A stretch of 64,000 nucleotides of DNA from an uncultured Flavobacteriales bacterium (GCA_943788755.1 CALSRM010000003.1:930001-994000), one strand, 5' to 3'. Counted from the first letter of the stretch, positions 1 through 8,870 are shown. Program-made: numbers and translations. The notes: generated from the sequence alone by a model not told the origin.

Positions 1-123
1 TTCTAGTGCCATAAATAGGTTGTAAAGATAGCCAATATGACACTATTGAACCAAATTTATGCTAATAGTTCACTTGAAAAATACTTGTTTTATCACAGCA
101 AAACCAAAGTTGTATTTATAGTG

Positions 124-141
124 CACCCTTGTTTAAGGGTG
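124..141. other. short inverted repeat, 7-bp arms
   Basis: Perfect arms (CACCCTT and AAGGGTG) flank a 4-base loop. It could end a gene lying left of the window, but no clean T-run follows it on either strand, so a terminator role is only a guess. The rest of the leftmost 275 bases is AT-rich, and I see no gene or exact TAnnTTTG element in it. Confidence 0.3.
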
Positions 142-275
142 TTAAATTGCCTAAATACACTGTTTTTATTGGATTTTTTATATTTATTACGGCTTTAAAA
201 AAGAGTTTATTGTAAAAATGGTACACCTTTTGACAAGAGCTAGTCAAAATAAATAAACATATAAAACTATATACA

Positions 276-626
276 ATGGAATTACTAAAGAATTTTGTTT
301 ACGCCGGTGTTGGATTAGCCGCATTAACATCAGATAAGGTAAAGGAAACAGTTGAAGATTTGGTTGAAAAAGGAAAAATTTCTGATACTGAAGGGAAAAA
401 AATAATTGAAGAATTTTTTAAATCAACAGAATCTAAAAAAGAAGATTTCGAATCTAAAATGAAATCACTTGGCGATAACATTTCTTCAAAATTTGATTTC
501 CTTAAAAAGGAAGATGATGAAGTAAATGCTTTGAAAAAGAGAATCGAAGAATTAGAAGCGAAACTTAAGAAATCAAACACTACAAAGAAAAAACCGGCTG
601 CAAAAAAGACTGTAGCAAAAAAATAA
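276..626 (+). CDS. phasin-like helical protein (first of a tandem pair)
   Basis: A 116-residue protein of the small phasin/granule-associated kind. The N-terminus (about residues 1-20) is hydrophobic and Gly/Ala-rich, residues 20-75 look like amphipathic helix, residues 80-97 form a short coiled coil rich in E/K/L, and the tail (98-116) is Lys/Ala-rich like histone H1. Phasins coat polyhydroxyalkanoate granules, but in Bacteroidota such proteins also occur without any PHA synthase, and none is visible here. The basic tail could bind DNA or another polyanion; that is inference. The next gene encodes a paralogue with the same N-terminal layout, 35 bases downstream, so the two probably share a transcript. 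Confidence 0.7.
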   Translation: MELLKNFVYAGVGLAALTSDKVKETVEDLVEKGKISDTEGKKIIEEFFKSTESKKEDFESKMKSLGDNISSKFDFLKKEDDEVNALKKRIEELEAKLKKSNTTKKKPAAKKTVAKK

Positions 627-661
627 CAAGACATATTAATTAATCATTAAAAACAAAAACC

Positions 662-1051
662 ATGAATATTATTGAAACATTAGCATACGCAGGATTAGGA
701 ATGGCGTCAGAAGCATCGGACAAGGCAAAAGCAAAGTTTGATGAATTAGTTGAAACAGGAAAAAAAGTAGATAGCGATGGAAAGAACTATGTAGGAGATT
801 TTTTCAAAACAGTTGATTCAACTAAAGATGATGTTCAAGCTCAGTTTGACAAGAATAAAGAAAAATTAGAGGAGGCATTTCCATTTTTAAAAGAATTGGA
901 AGAGAAGTTTTTGAAAGCGAAAGAAGACTTAACAACAAAAGCTAAAGATGCAAAGGAAGATTTAACTTCTAAAGCGAAAGAAACAAAAGAAAAGATTACA
1001 AGTAAGTTAAAGAATATAGATGATGCAGAAGTTGTTTCTGAAGAGGCTTAG
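662..1051 (+). CDS. phasin-like helical protein (second of a tandem pair)
   Basis: A 129-residue paralogue of the preceding gene. Both start with a short hydrophobic Gly/Ala stretch (YAGLGMAS here, YAGVGLAA before) followed by a charged amphipathic helix. Residues 85-120 contain 11-residue-like repeats of the form LTxKAKxxKEx, a LEA/apolipoprotein-like pattern expected to form a long amphipathic helix. Unlike its partner it ends in an acidic stretch (DDAEVVSEEA) rather than a basic tail. The opposite tail charges suggest the pair could interact or coat different surfaces; this is inference. A strong intrinsic terminator follows the gene. Confidence 0.7.
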   Translation: MNIIETLAYAGLGMASEASDKAKAKFDELVETGKKVDSDGKNYVGDFFKTVDSTKDDVQAQFDKNKEKLEEAFPFLKELEEKFLKAKEDLTTKAKDAKEDLTSKAKETKEKITSKLKNIDDAEVVSEEA

Positions 1052-1073
1052 TTGACCTATTGGTAATTAAAAA

Positions 1074-1106
1074 GAGGCTCATTTCTATACGGAATGAGCC
1101 TTTTTT
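1074..1106 (+). terminator. intrinsic terminator after the phasin-like pair
   Basis: The arms GGCTCATTTC and GGAATGAGCC (nearly perfect complements) enclose a loop of about four bases and are followed directly by a run of six T. An A-run on the 5' side makes the structure plausible in both directions. Confidence 0.9.
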
Positions 1107-1210
1107 GTTACGAGCAAAGAGCTTTAAGGTCGCGCCAATTTATTAAGATAGTTTTCTTTTTGTTGAAAAGTAAATCTTTATATTATTTCGTAATTCTTTT
1201 CTCAATAGTA

Positions 1211-1218
1211 TAGTTTTG
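1211..1218 (+). promoter_or_regulatory. -7 promoter element (TAGTTTTG)
   Basis: Matches the Bacteroidota -7 consensus TAnnTTTG and ends 19 bases before the ATG at 1238. The expected transcript start falls at about 1224, which makes the upstream TTG at 1226 an unlikely initiator. No clear -33 TTG is seen at the usual spacing. Confidence 0.55.
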
Positions 1219-1237
1219 TTGAAAATTGAAAAGAGCA

Positions 1238-2131
1238 ATGCTTACTATTGATACAAAAGAGACTAAAAACCCGAAACTGCACCATTATTTATTGGGAAGT
1301 GTTGGGCCACGGCCTATTTGTTTTGCGAGTACAATAGATAGAGATGGAAATCGAAATTTAGCTCCGTTTAGCTTTTTTAATGTTTTTAGTTCTAACCCTC
1401 CAATTGCTGTTTTTTCTCCAGCAAGAAGTGGTAGAACAGGTCAACAAAAAGATACATACAATAATGTAAAAGAAGTTCCAGAAGTGGTAATCAATATTGT
1501 TGATTACTCAATGGTGCATCAAATGTCATTGGCAAGTTCTCCTTATAATCCAAATGAAGATGAATTCGTTAAAAGTGGATTAACTGCTATTGAATCGGAA
1601 GTGGTAAGACCTTGGAGGGTTAAAGAGTCGCCTGTTCAAATGGAATGTAAGGTCAATGAGGTAATTGAGTTAGGCGAAGGTGGCGGAGCAGGTAATCTAA
1701 TTGTGTGTGAGATTCTAAAAATCCATATTGCAGAAAGTATTTTGGATGAAAACCAAGCCATTGATCAAAAGAAAATTGACCTTGTTGCTCGTATGGGTGG
1801 AGATTGGTACTGTAGAGCTGATGAGAATTCTATGTTTGAGATTAAAAAACCAATTACTACAAGAGGTATAGGGGTGGATGAAATACCTAAAGAGATTGTT
1901 AAGAGTAAAATTTTAACGGGGAATGACATTGGTCAACTAGGAGGAATAGAAACTTTGCCGGATGAAACAGAAGTCAATGATTATAAATTAATTGAATTGA
2001 TTGATTTATTTGTATCTTTAGAAAATGCTCCGGAAAAGCTGGAAACAGAGCTTCATTTAAGAGCAAAAGAGTTGTTGAAAGAAAATAAACTTACGGAAGC
2101 GTGGAAAACGCTTCTATCATTTAATAATTAA
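1238..2131 (+). CDS. flavin reductase-like protein (FMN-binding split barrel)
   Basis: A 297-residue protein. Residues 1-200 match the flavin-reductase-like, FMN-binding family, with a typical N-terminal stretch (SVGPRPICFASTID then NLAPFSFFNVFSSNPP) that forms the flavin site. The C-terminal 100 residues are an extension with no motif I recognise; it ends in a helical, Glu-rich segment. Members of the family use NAD(P)H to reduce flavin or act as small flavin-dependent oxidoreductases; the substrate cannot be told from sequence. The frame extends upstream to a TTG at 1226, but the ATG at 1238 fits the promoter position better. The next gene starts 36 bases downstream. Confidence 0.8.
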   Translation: MLTIDTKETKNPKLHHYLLGSVGPRPICFASTIDRDGNRNLAPFSFFNVFSSNPPIAVFSPARSGRTGQQKDTYNNVKEVPEVVINIVDYSMVHQMSLASSPYNPNEDEFVKSGLTAIESEVVRPWRVKESPVQMECKVNEVIELGEGGGAGNLIVCEILKIHIAESILDENQAIDQKKIDLVARMGGDWYCRADENSMFEIKKPITTRGIGVDEIPKEIVKSKILTGNDIGQLGGIETLPDETEVNDYKLIELIDLFVSLENAPEKLETELHLRAKELLKENKLTEAWKTLLSFNN

Positions 2132-2167
2132 AAAGTACGGCCATGTGGTCGAAGAAAAACAAAAAAA

Positions 2168-2512
2168 ATGGAATTAAAAATTAACGGAAAAGTAAAAGTA
2201 ATTTTGGACACACAAACATTTGACAGTGGGTTCAGTAAAAGAGAATTTGTTATTACAACACAAGAGCAATATCCTCAGGATGTAAAGTTGGAGTGTATCA
2301 AGGATAAAACAGCAATGTTAGATTCTTTAACTGTTGGGGATGACGTAGATGTGTCATTTAACGTTAGAGGGAATGAGTACAATGGAAGGTATTTTGTAAA
2401 CCTTCAAGCGTGGAGAATTGAGAAAGGTGCTGCAGGAGTAGCTCCAACACCTGAAGCTCCAGATACCGCTTTAGAGCCTATGGCAGAAGGTGAAGATGAT
2501 TTGCCTTTCTAA
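2168..2512 (+). CDS. DUF3127 protein, single-strand-binding-like
   Basis: A 114-residue protein matching the DUF3127 family, common in Bacteroidota. The compact N-terminal part (residues 1-88) looks like an OB-type beta barrel (pattern GKV..I, FVITT, DVSFNVRG, YFVNLQAWRIE). The tail is acidic and ends in DDLPF, which resembles the acidic hydrophobic-tipped tail of bacterial SSB proteins that recruits repair partners. Binding of single-stranded nucleic acid is therefore plausible but not shown. An intrinsic terminator follows. Confidence 0.8.
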   Translation: MELKINGKVKVILDTQTFDSGFSKREFVITTQEQYPQDVKLECIKDKTAMLDSLTVGDDVDVSFNVRGNEYNGRYFVNLQAWRIEKGAAGVAPTPEAPDTALEPMAEGEDDLPF

Positions 2513-2533
2513 ATAGCATTAAATAATTGATGT

Positions 2534-2567
2534 AAAAAGGTCAAAGCGAAAGTTTTGACCTTTTTTT
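2534..2567 (+). terminator. intrinsic terminator after the DUF3127 gene
   Basis: Arms AAAGGTCAAA and TTTTGACCTT form a 10-bp stem around a 7-base loop, followed by a run of T that overlaps the 3' arm and reaches 2567. Confidence 0.9.
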
Positions 2568-2597
2568 GTGAGATAATATTCCTATTTTTAACATCAA

Positions 2598-4217
2598 ATG
2601 TCGTTTACCGAAAAATATACTAAAGCATTTAGAACGCTTCTTCCCACGCCATTTACTATAGCAATCGTGTTGACTGTTGTCACGTATTTGTTGTCTCTTT
2701 CGTTTGGGAATAAATTACCAAGTGAAAAAATCATTGTCGAAGAATCAGTAGAGGAAACTTTGTTGATTTCAAGTTCTGACAATACTGAGTGGACTTATTT
2801 TGACATAGGAGACAAGCACACTATAAAAAACGACACATTTAAAATAAAGCATCAAAAGGAAATCCTTGATTTAGAAGCCGTCATTTCAGAAAAAGGCAAT
2901 GGCTATACAACAATAATTCAATTTGAAGTCAGTAACCAGAAACAGTTGATTTCAACCAATGAATCAACAAGCAGGCCGCTACAATTGTTAAATCATTGGT
3001 ACGATGGATTATGGAGTACTGGGCTAATGAAATTCGGTTTTCAGATGATGTTAATGCTTTTACTTGGTCATGTATTGGCCTTAAGTAAGCCAATCGACAA
3101 CCTTTTAAATAAGATAACACCTATTTGTAAAAGCACAGCTCAAGCAGCTTTTTATGTAACGCTCTTTACAGTGTTAGTGAGCTTGTTCAATTGGGGACTG
3201 GGATTGATCTTTGGAGCTGTTTTCGCCCGAAAAGTGGGTGAGTTTGCACTACGGTCAAATATTAAAATAAATTACGCATTAGTTGGCGCAGCAGGCTATT
3301 CAGGGATGATGGTTTGGCATGGAGGAATATCTGGATCTTCCCTTGCCGTTGTATCTGAAGAAGGACATTTTGCGAAAATTGTTCAAAATCAAGAGGTTTT
3401 AGCGCAGCTGCCGGATACAATTCCTTTTACAGAAACTGTTTTCTCTACTATGAATATTTCAGTTTCAATGGCTTTAATAATACTACTTCCATTAAGTATG
3501 TATCTGATTGGAAAAAAATTGAAACCTTCTATCATTCGATTGTCAAATCCACAAATTGAAACCGAAGAGGAAACAGGATTGATGGGTGCTGAAAAGCTAG
3601 ATCATTCGAGAATATTCACTTTCTTATTGGGTCTAGGCATCATTTCATTCGCTGTTTATAAAGCTTACAGTCACCCAGGGGCTTCAGAATTGAAATTTTT
3701 AAAACCCGATTTTATAAATTTTTCTCTACTCGGATTGGTCTTTATTTTTCATAAAAATATTCACAAGGTACTTGAAGCCGTTGGAAATGCTATTAGCGGC
3801 GTTTCTGGAATCTTATTACAGTTTCCTTTGTATTTCGGGATAATGGGAATTATGAATAACTCTGGATTGATTGGAGATATATCGGCCTTTTTCAGTGCGC
3901 ATTCAAACGGAACAACATATCCTCTCTTGACCTTCTTGAGCGCGGGAGTTGTCAATGTATTTGTTCCAAGTGGTGGTGGGCAATGGATGGTGCAAGGACC
4001 AATTGTTTTGGAAACGGCAATTAATATGGGGCTTTCAGTACCTAAAAGCATTATGGCTCTAGCATATGGTGATCAACTGACCAATATGATGCAACCGTTT
4101 TGGGCGTTGCCACTGCTTGGTATTACTGGGCTTAAAGCTAGAGAAATACTTCCTTATACATTGTCTCTAATGCTAGTAGGTGCTGTAATTTTCATTGCAG
4201 GATTGCTATTGTTTTAA
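2598..4217 (+). CDS. AtoE-type short-chain fatty acid transporter
   Basis: A 539-residue polytopic membrane protein of the SCFA_trans (AtoE) family, thought to move short-chain fatty acids such as acetoacetate or butyrate. The family-typical core is present: GYSGMMVWHGGISGSSL around residue 235, and VNVFVPSGGGQWMVQGP followed by YGDQLTNMMQPFWALP in the C-terminal third. Between the first membrane segment (about 15-35) and the next (about 140-160) there is a soluble stretch of about 100 residues, longer than I expect for AtoE, with a beta-rich look (see findings). No CoA-transferase gene lies beside it, so its pathway is unclear. Confidence 0.85.
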   Translation: MSFTEKYTKAFRTLLPTPFTIAIVLTVVTYLLSLSFGNKLPSEKIIVEESVEETLLISSSDNTEWTYFDIGDKHTIKNDTFKIKHQKEILDLEAVISEKGNGYTTIIQFEVSNQKQLISTNESTSRPLQLLNHWYDGLWSTGLMKFGFQMMLMLLLGHVLALSKPIDNLLNKITPICKSTAQAAFYVTLFTVLVSLFNWGLGLIFGAVFARKVGEFALRSNIKINYALVGAAGYSGMMVWHGGISGSSLAVVSEEGHFAKIVQNQEVLAQLPDTIPFTETVFSTMNISVSMALIILLPLSMYLIGKKLKPSIIRLSNPQIETEEETGLMGAEKLDHSRIFTFLLGLGIISFAVYKAYSHPGASELKFLKPDFINFSLLGLVFIFHKNIHKVLEAVGNAISGVSGILLQFPLYFGIMGIMNNSGLIGDISAFFSAHSNGTTYPLLTFLSAGVVNVFVPSGGGQWMVQGPIVLETAINMGLSVPKSIMALAYGDQLTNMMQPFWALPLLGITGLKAREILPYTLSLMLVGAVIFIAGLLLF

Positions 4218-4251
4218 TGAATTTTTAACAGTTTCAACTCATATAAAATCG

Positions 4252-4259
4252 TATTTTTG
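4252..4259 (+). promoter_or_regulatory. -7 promoter element (TATTTTTG) for lgt
   Basis: Exact match to TAnnTTTG, ending 18 bases before the ATG at 4278. The frame's earlier TTG (4257) lies inside this element, so it cannot be the start if the promoter is real. Confidence 0.5.
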
Positions 4260-4277
4260 CTGCTCACAAAAAACTAT

Positions 4278-5366
4278 ATGGACACATTAGCTTTTATTAG
4301 TTGGGATGTAAACCCTAATATTATCGAATCGCCTATAATGATTCGTTATTATGGTTTGCTTATGGCAATATCATTTATAACAGGGTATTACATTGTGCGA
4401 AAATTTCTTATTAATGAAGGGGCGGATGCAGAATGGATAGATAAGTTTTTGTTTTATACATTGATTGGAGGTGTTGTTGGAGCAAGGTTAGGGCATGTTT
4501 TCTTTTATGATTGGAAGGATTATAAAGACAACCTCATAGACATCTTTAAAATATGGGAAGGAGGCTTGGCTAGTCATGGTGGAGCAATTGGTGTTATTAT
4601 TTCTACCTGGTTGTTGTCAAAGCGGGTAACAAAAAAGCATATCCTTTGGGCTTTGGATAAAATTGTAATTGCTACTGCTATAGCGGCTTGTTTTATAAGG
4701 GTAGGGAACTTAATGAATTCAGAAATAATAGGCGCAAAGAGTGATTCTGAATCGGCTTTCTTTTTTCAATATGAAGCTGAGAAATCAATAGGAAGGTATT
4801 TTGACGTAGAAGAGTCGAATGTAAATATTGAACCAAGCGACAGGATTATTGAGGTAGCTGCGATTACACATCCTTTAGCAAAGATGACTATTCAGGTGTC
4901 ATTGGATACCCTTGATTCTAAAAGGTATTATGAGCATTTTGAGCTTTCTAATAGAGATAATATTAAAAACGCGAACGACCACTTTTTTACAATTAATAGT
5001 AATCCAGAAATCATTACCAGTAATGGAGGCAGCACAATTATTTCTACAATAGGCGTAATTCCTAGAATTCCAACCCAACTATTGGAAAGTGGGACTTATT
5101 TTTTAATTTTCATCTTACTTTTTATTGGATATTGGAAATGGCATTGGTATAAAAGGCAAGGTCTTTTATTCGGAATGTTTTTGACGTTACTTTTTTCAGC
5201 TCGCTTTATTATTGAATTTTGGAAAGAACACCAAACATTAGATGGAGGAGCGTCATTAAATATGGGGCAATGGTTAAGTGTCCCAGCAGTGACTATCGGG
5301 GTGTTTTTTATTGTAAGAGCATTTATAAAAAAGTCAGCAGAAAACGAAAAAACGGAATTAAAATGA
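4278..5366 (+). CDS. lgt: prolipoprotein diacylglyceryl transferase with an insertion
   Basis: Inner-membrane enzyme that transfers diacylglycerol from phosphatidylglycerol to the lipobox cysteine of prelipoproteins, the first step of lipoprotein maturation. Visible signatures are IRYYGLLMA near the N-terminus, GGLASHGGAIG at about residue 95 with the essential His, the RVGNLMNSEIIG block at about 143, and a final FSARFIIEFWKEHQ block. At 362 residues it is longer than the usual 260-290 because about 100 residues are inserted between the RxGNxxNxEixG block and the RIPTQLLES segment. ATG 4278 is preferred over an upstream TTG (4257). The gene overlaps the next start by ATGA. Confidence 0.92.
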   Translation: MDTLAFISWDVNPNIIESPIMIRYYGLLMAISFITGYYIVRKFLINEGADAEWIDKFLFYTLIGGVVGARLGHVFFYDWKDYKDNLIDIFKIWEGGLASHGGAIGVIISTWLLSKRVTKKHILWALDKIVIATAIAACFIRVGNLMNSEIIGAKSDSESAFFFQYEAEKSIGRYFDVEESNVNIEPSDRIIEVAAITHPLAKMTIQVSLDTLDSKRYYEHFELSNRDNIKNANDHFFTINSNPEIITSNGGSTIISTIGVIPRIPTQLLESGTYFLIFILLFIGYWKWHWYKRQGLLFGMFLTLLFSARFIIEFWKEHQTLDGGASLNMGQWLSVPAVTIGVFFIVRAFIKKSAENEKTELK

Positions 5367-6904
5367 GATATATAATTGGATTATTAAGTATAGCTTTTTT
5401 AGCATCTTGTGGTAATACTGCCTCGAATGAAATCGTTACTCAGGCAATTGAATTACCCGATAAAGTTTTGGCGGATACGGTTTTAGATATAGTCGAGCCT
5501 GAAACAGTTAAAATTCCTTTGGATAGTTTTTTTGTTGAAATAGACACAAATTTTCATACTAAGAAATTGATAATTCCTGGTAATCTAACTTCAACAATTT
5601 TGTTTACGGGAAATGTGGATCAAGTTTTAGCTCACGATGGGAGAACGGCTCCAGCAAAAAAACATCATGACATGACTGCATATATGCCAATTGATGGTTC
5701 TAGCGAACACGGATGGTTATATATTGGGCACGAAACAAATTATGGAGACGATGTTTTAGGAGATGGAGGTGGAGCAACTATGTTTGAAGTCAAATTGGAA
5801 AATGGAGAATGGAATGTAGTTTCTGATTTTAATAATGTAGATTTTTCTTCTGTGCGCGGTACAGGAAGAAATTGTGGTGGAAGTGTTGCTCCAAATGGAA
5901 TGATTTATACCTGTGAAGAAACCGTTCCTCAAAACAATAAAGCTTCTTATATCGGGGGGAATGGTCATCGAGATACTTCTGATGTAGGAGGTCTGAAATT
6001 CCATCAAAACTTTGGTTTTATTGTTGAGGTAGATCCAAAAACAATGAAAGCAACTCAAAAAATGATTCAAATGGGGAGGTATTACCATGAAGATATTGAG
6101 TTCATGGATGACCGTAAAACGGTTTACCTTTCAGATGATTATGAGCCAGCCATTTTTTATAAGTTTGTTGCAGATGTCGCAGATGATTATTCTCAAGGTC
6201 AATTGTACGCTTACAAGCAAAGTAAAGATGGTACAGCAGGAGATTGGTTGGCAATGCCAATGGATACAGCATCATTGTTGAATCCGCGAGATATTGCAAT
6301 TGACAATGGAGCTACAATGCTTATGCGGCATGAATGGTTTGCGCGTGTCGGGAATAAAATTTATATAGCTGAAACGGGTCATGATTCGACGGATTGGTCT
6401 GAAAGAGTTGCACAAGGAGGGGTTCCAGCAAAACATTTAAGAGATGATCATTATAAAGGAGATGGAGTTTATACGGATTACTTTGGTAGAGTCTTAGTTT
6501 TTGATACAGAAACAAATAAAATGTCTGTTCATCTAGAAGGCGGAGTTTCTTCTGATGGAAAAAACGTGCTGTCTAACCCTGATTGTGTTTCTGCTGTTAA
6601 TTTAGCAGGGACAGATTATTTAATCATTCATGAAGATATTAATGGAAATGATTACGGAAGAGTTTCTGCTGCCGCTTATAAAAAAAACCACTGGTACAAT
6701 GAGCTTTATTTCCTAGATTTGAGCATTGAAAACCCAACTGTGGACGACGCTGTATTGTTTGCAGTAACTCCAATGGGAGCCGAGTTTACAGGGGGGCTTT
6801 TTACGCCCGATGGGAAGTCATTGTTTTTGAATATTCAGCACCCGTTTTATGGGAATGGACAACCTTATAATAGAGCAATGACTGTTGTTATTACAGGATG
6901 GTAA
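5363..6904 (+). CDS. PhoX-like lipoprotein (DUF839)
   Basis: A 513-residue predicted lipoprotein. The signal peptide ends in a lipobox (FLASC, Cys near residue 15), so it is a likely substrate of the Lgt encoded just upstream. The body matches the PhoX/DUF839 family: HHDMTAYMPIDGSSEHGWLYIGHE, then RNCGGSVAPNGMIYTCEE, which corresponds to the conserved TPWGTxLTCEE region of PhoX. PhoX enzymes are calcium- and iron-dependent phosphatases with a propeller fold. Whether this member hydrolyses phosphate esters or has another role is unknown. The chosen ATG overlaps the lgt stop; the frame is open further upstream only because it runs inside lgt. Confidence 0.82.
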   Translation: MRYIIGLLSIAFLASCGNTASNEIVTQAIELPDKVLADTVLDIVEPETVKIPLDSFFVEIDTNFHTKKLIIPGNLTSTILFTGNVDQVLAHDGRTAPAKKHHDMTAYMPIDGSSEHGWLYIGHETNYGDDVLGDGGGATMFEVKLENGEWNVVSDFNNVDFSSVRGTGRNCGGSVAPNGMIYTCEETVPQNNKASYIGGNGHRDTSDVGGLKFHQNFGFIVEVDPKTMKATQKMIQMGRYYHEDIEFMDDRKTVYLSDDYEPAIFYKFVADVADDYSQGQLYAYKQSKDGTAGDWLAMPMDTASLLNPRDIAIDNGATMLMRHEWFARVGNKIYIAETGHDSTDWSERVAQGGVPAKHLRDDHYKGDGVYTDYFGRVLVFDTETNKMSVHLEGGVSSDGKNVLSNPDCVSAVNLAGTDYLIIHEDINGNDYGRVSAAAYKKNHWYNELYFLDLSIENPTVDDAVLFAVTPMGAEFTGGLFTPDGKSLFLNIQHPFYGNGQPYNRAMTVVITGW

Positions 6905-7524
6905 GAATTAATGGACTGACATATAATTATTCATCTGAAATTCAGTTGAGGTTTCCCGATTTTAGTTTATCTAAAGGGGAGCAAGCTTTAATTTTGGGTC
7001 AAAGTGGTTGTGGTAAAACAACGTTGTTACATTTATTGTCAGGGCTTCTAAAGCCTGATTCAGGAGAAGTTGATGTTGAAAATGAGAATATTTCTAAAAT
7101 GTCTGGAGCTAGATTAGACAATTTTAGAGGTGCTAATATCGGAATCGTTTTTCAGACACCTCACTTTATTGAGGCGCTCACTGTTAAAGAAAACTTGACG
7201 TTAGCACAGACACTTGCAGGCAAGTCTAAAAACGTTGATAAAGTAAAAACACTATTGGCAGATTTAGGAGTTGAAAGCAAACTTAATGCTAAGTTAAACG
7301 CATTGAGTGTAGGCGAAAAACAAAGGATTAGTATTGCCAGAGCATTAGTAAACTCTCCCGCTTTAATTTTGGCAGATGAACCTACTTCTGCATTAGATGA
7401 TAAAAATTGTGATGCTGTTTTAAAGTTGGTAAGAGAACAAGCAAAAAAACATAATTCTACATTACTTATCGTCACGCACGATAATCGTCTAAAAGATCAA
7501 TTTGATAAAAGAATAGAGCTATGA
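6898..7524 (+). CDS. ABC transporter ATPase, LolD/MacB type
   Basis: A 208-residue nucleotide-binding subunit. Walker A GQSGCGKTT spans residues 34-42, the ABC signature LSVGEKQR lies at about 139, and Walker B LILADEPTSALD at about 158. Size and sequence match the ATPases that partner FtsX-type permeases (LolD, MacB, FtsE relatives). It overlaps the PhoX-like gene by 7 bases and the permease gene by 4, so the three are translated together. Such pairs usually work by mechanotransmission rather than moving substrate through the membrane. See the permease entry for a possible link to metals. Confidence 0.9.
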   Translation: MVRINGLTYNYSSEIQLRFPDFSLSKGEQALILGQSGCGKTTLLHLLSGLLKPDSGEVDVENENISKMSGARLDNFRGANIGIVFQTPHFIEALTVKENLTLAQTLAGKSKNVDKVKTLLADLGVESKLNAKLNALSVGEKQRISIARALVNSPALILADEPTSALDDKNCDAVLKLVREQAKKHNSTLLIVTHDNRLKDQFDKRIEL

Positions 7525-8870
7525 ATATTCTTAGATTAAGTTGGAAAAATATTATAAGCAAGCCACTTCCATCGCTATTGTCGATGCTATTGTTAGCTGT
7601 TGGTTTAAGTACGGCGATTATATTACAATTGACAGAACATCAATTAACGGAAAACATTAACAATACGGGAAAAGATGTAAAGTTGGTGATCGGAGCTAAA
7701 GGAAGTCGTTTACAATTGGTATTGAGTGGTGTATTTCAAATTGATAATCCTACGGGGAATATCAACTATGGTTTTTATAGCCTTATGAAAAGGAATAAGA
7801 TGATTAAGGAAATGATTCCTGTTTCGATGGGTGATTCTTATAAAAGAAAAAGAATTGTAGGAACAAACCACGATTATATTCGTCTTTTTTCTGGTAAATT
7901 AAAAGAAGGTGTTTTATTTGAAAAACCACTGGAAGCAACTATAGGAAATGTTGTTGCATCTGAATTAGGTTTAAAAGTAGGGGATGAATTTGTAGGAGGT
8001 CACGGAATGGAAGAGGTGCTTCATTCTCACGATGAGTATAAGTATAAAGTTGTTGGTGTTTTAGAAAGAAGTGGGTCTGTTTTGGATAATTTGATTTTAA
8101 CACCCGTTCAAACAGTTTGGATAATGCATGCAGGTCACAATGATGATTCTGAATATACTTTAGAAGGAACTGAAGAAGCAGCTCACGATGAACATGAACA
8201 TGCACACGAAGAGATTCTTGAAGACAGCTTGCCTCAAAAATATGAGGAACATAATCATCACGATCATAATCATCATGAACATGCCGAAGTAAATTTAGAG
8301 GAATTATTGGCGAATATTGACCCAAAAGACAGAGAGATAACAGCAATTTTATTTCCAAATTTGTCAGGTAATGCAAAAATAGGAGTGTTAAACAATGCCA
8401 ATAACCAACCGAACATGATGGCGGTTGATCCTGCACCGGAAATAGCATTGCTAAAAAATAAGTTGACACCCTTTGTGTCAATTATTATCGCCATCTCATG
8501 GTTCATTACCATTATTGCAATGTTTAGTGTTTTTATAGGTTTGCTTAACTCTCTGAGAGGAAGAAAATATGAAATCGCATTAATGAGAGTTTTAGGAGCA
8601 TCCAAAGCAAAAGTTCTGGCGTCTATTTTATTTGAGGGTATTATACTTTCTGTATTGGGTTATTTATTGTGTTTGGTTTTAAGCCATGCAGGTATGGAAC
8701 TAATTGGAAGTTGGATGCAAAACGAATATCAATATGAATTCACGGGTTGGATCTTTTTGAATTCTGAACTCACCTATTTATTAGTTGCAATAGCAATTGG
8801 CTTGGTTTCTGCATTGATTCCGGCTTATAAAGCATATAACACGGACATTTCTGAAACATTATCTAAATAG
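7521..8870 (+). CDS. FtsX-type ABC permease with a His-rich loop
   Basis: A 449-residue membrane subunit with the FtsX/MacB layout: one membrane segment at about residues 15-35, a large extracytoplasmic domain, and three C-terminal segments (about 320-345, 370-395, 415-435) ending in IPAYKAY. Residues about 221-256 hold two clusters of His mixed with Asp/Glu (HDEHEHAHEE and HNHHDHNHHEH), a pattern typical of zinc or other transition-metal binding loops. The loop lies in the predicted periplasmic domain. With the upstream ATPase it would form a complex, and the small exported protein downstream may be a third part. A role in metal handling is inference. Confidence 0.88.
   Translation: MNILRLSWKNIISKPLPSLLSMLLLAVGLSTAIILQLTEHQLTENINNTGKDVKLVIGAKGSRLQLVLSGVFQIDNPTGNINYGFYSLMKRNKMIKEMIPVSMGDSYKRKRIVGTNHDYIRLFSGKLKEGVLFEKPLEATIGNVVASELGLKVGDEFVGGHGMEEVLHSHDEYKYKVVGVLERSGSVLDNLILTPVQTVWIMHAGHNDDSEYTLEGTEEAAHDEHEHAHEEILEDSLPQKYEEHNHHDHNHHEHAEVNLEELLANIDPKDREITAILFPNLSGNAKIGVLNNANNQPNMMAVDPAPEIALLKNKLTPFVSIIIAISWFITIIAMFSVFIGLLNSLRGRKYEIALMRVLGASKAKVLASILFEGIILSVLGYLLCLVLSHAGMELIGSWMQNEYQYEFTGWIFLNSELTYLLVAIAIGLVSALIPAYKAYNTDISETLSK

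Noticed and set aside
299-634. Minus-strand open frame opposite the first phasin-like gene
   Set aside because: Low-complexity Phe/Ser-rich shadow of a Lys/Glu-rich gene; no family match.
4257-4277. TTG start for Lgt
   Set aside because: It lies inside a TATTTTTG -7 element; ATG 4278 gives the usual N-terminus.
5219-5362. Upstream extension of the PhoX-like frame
   Set aside because: It overlaps the end of lgt, and the ATG at 5363 gives a proper lipoprotein signal with a 4-base overlap.
7939-8481. Minus-strand open frame opposite the permease
   Set aside because: Its His- and Leu-rich stretches mirror the His-rich loop of the real gene on the plus strand.
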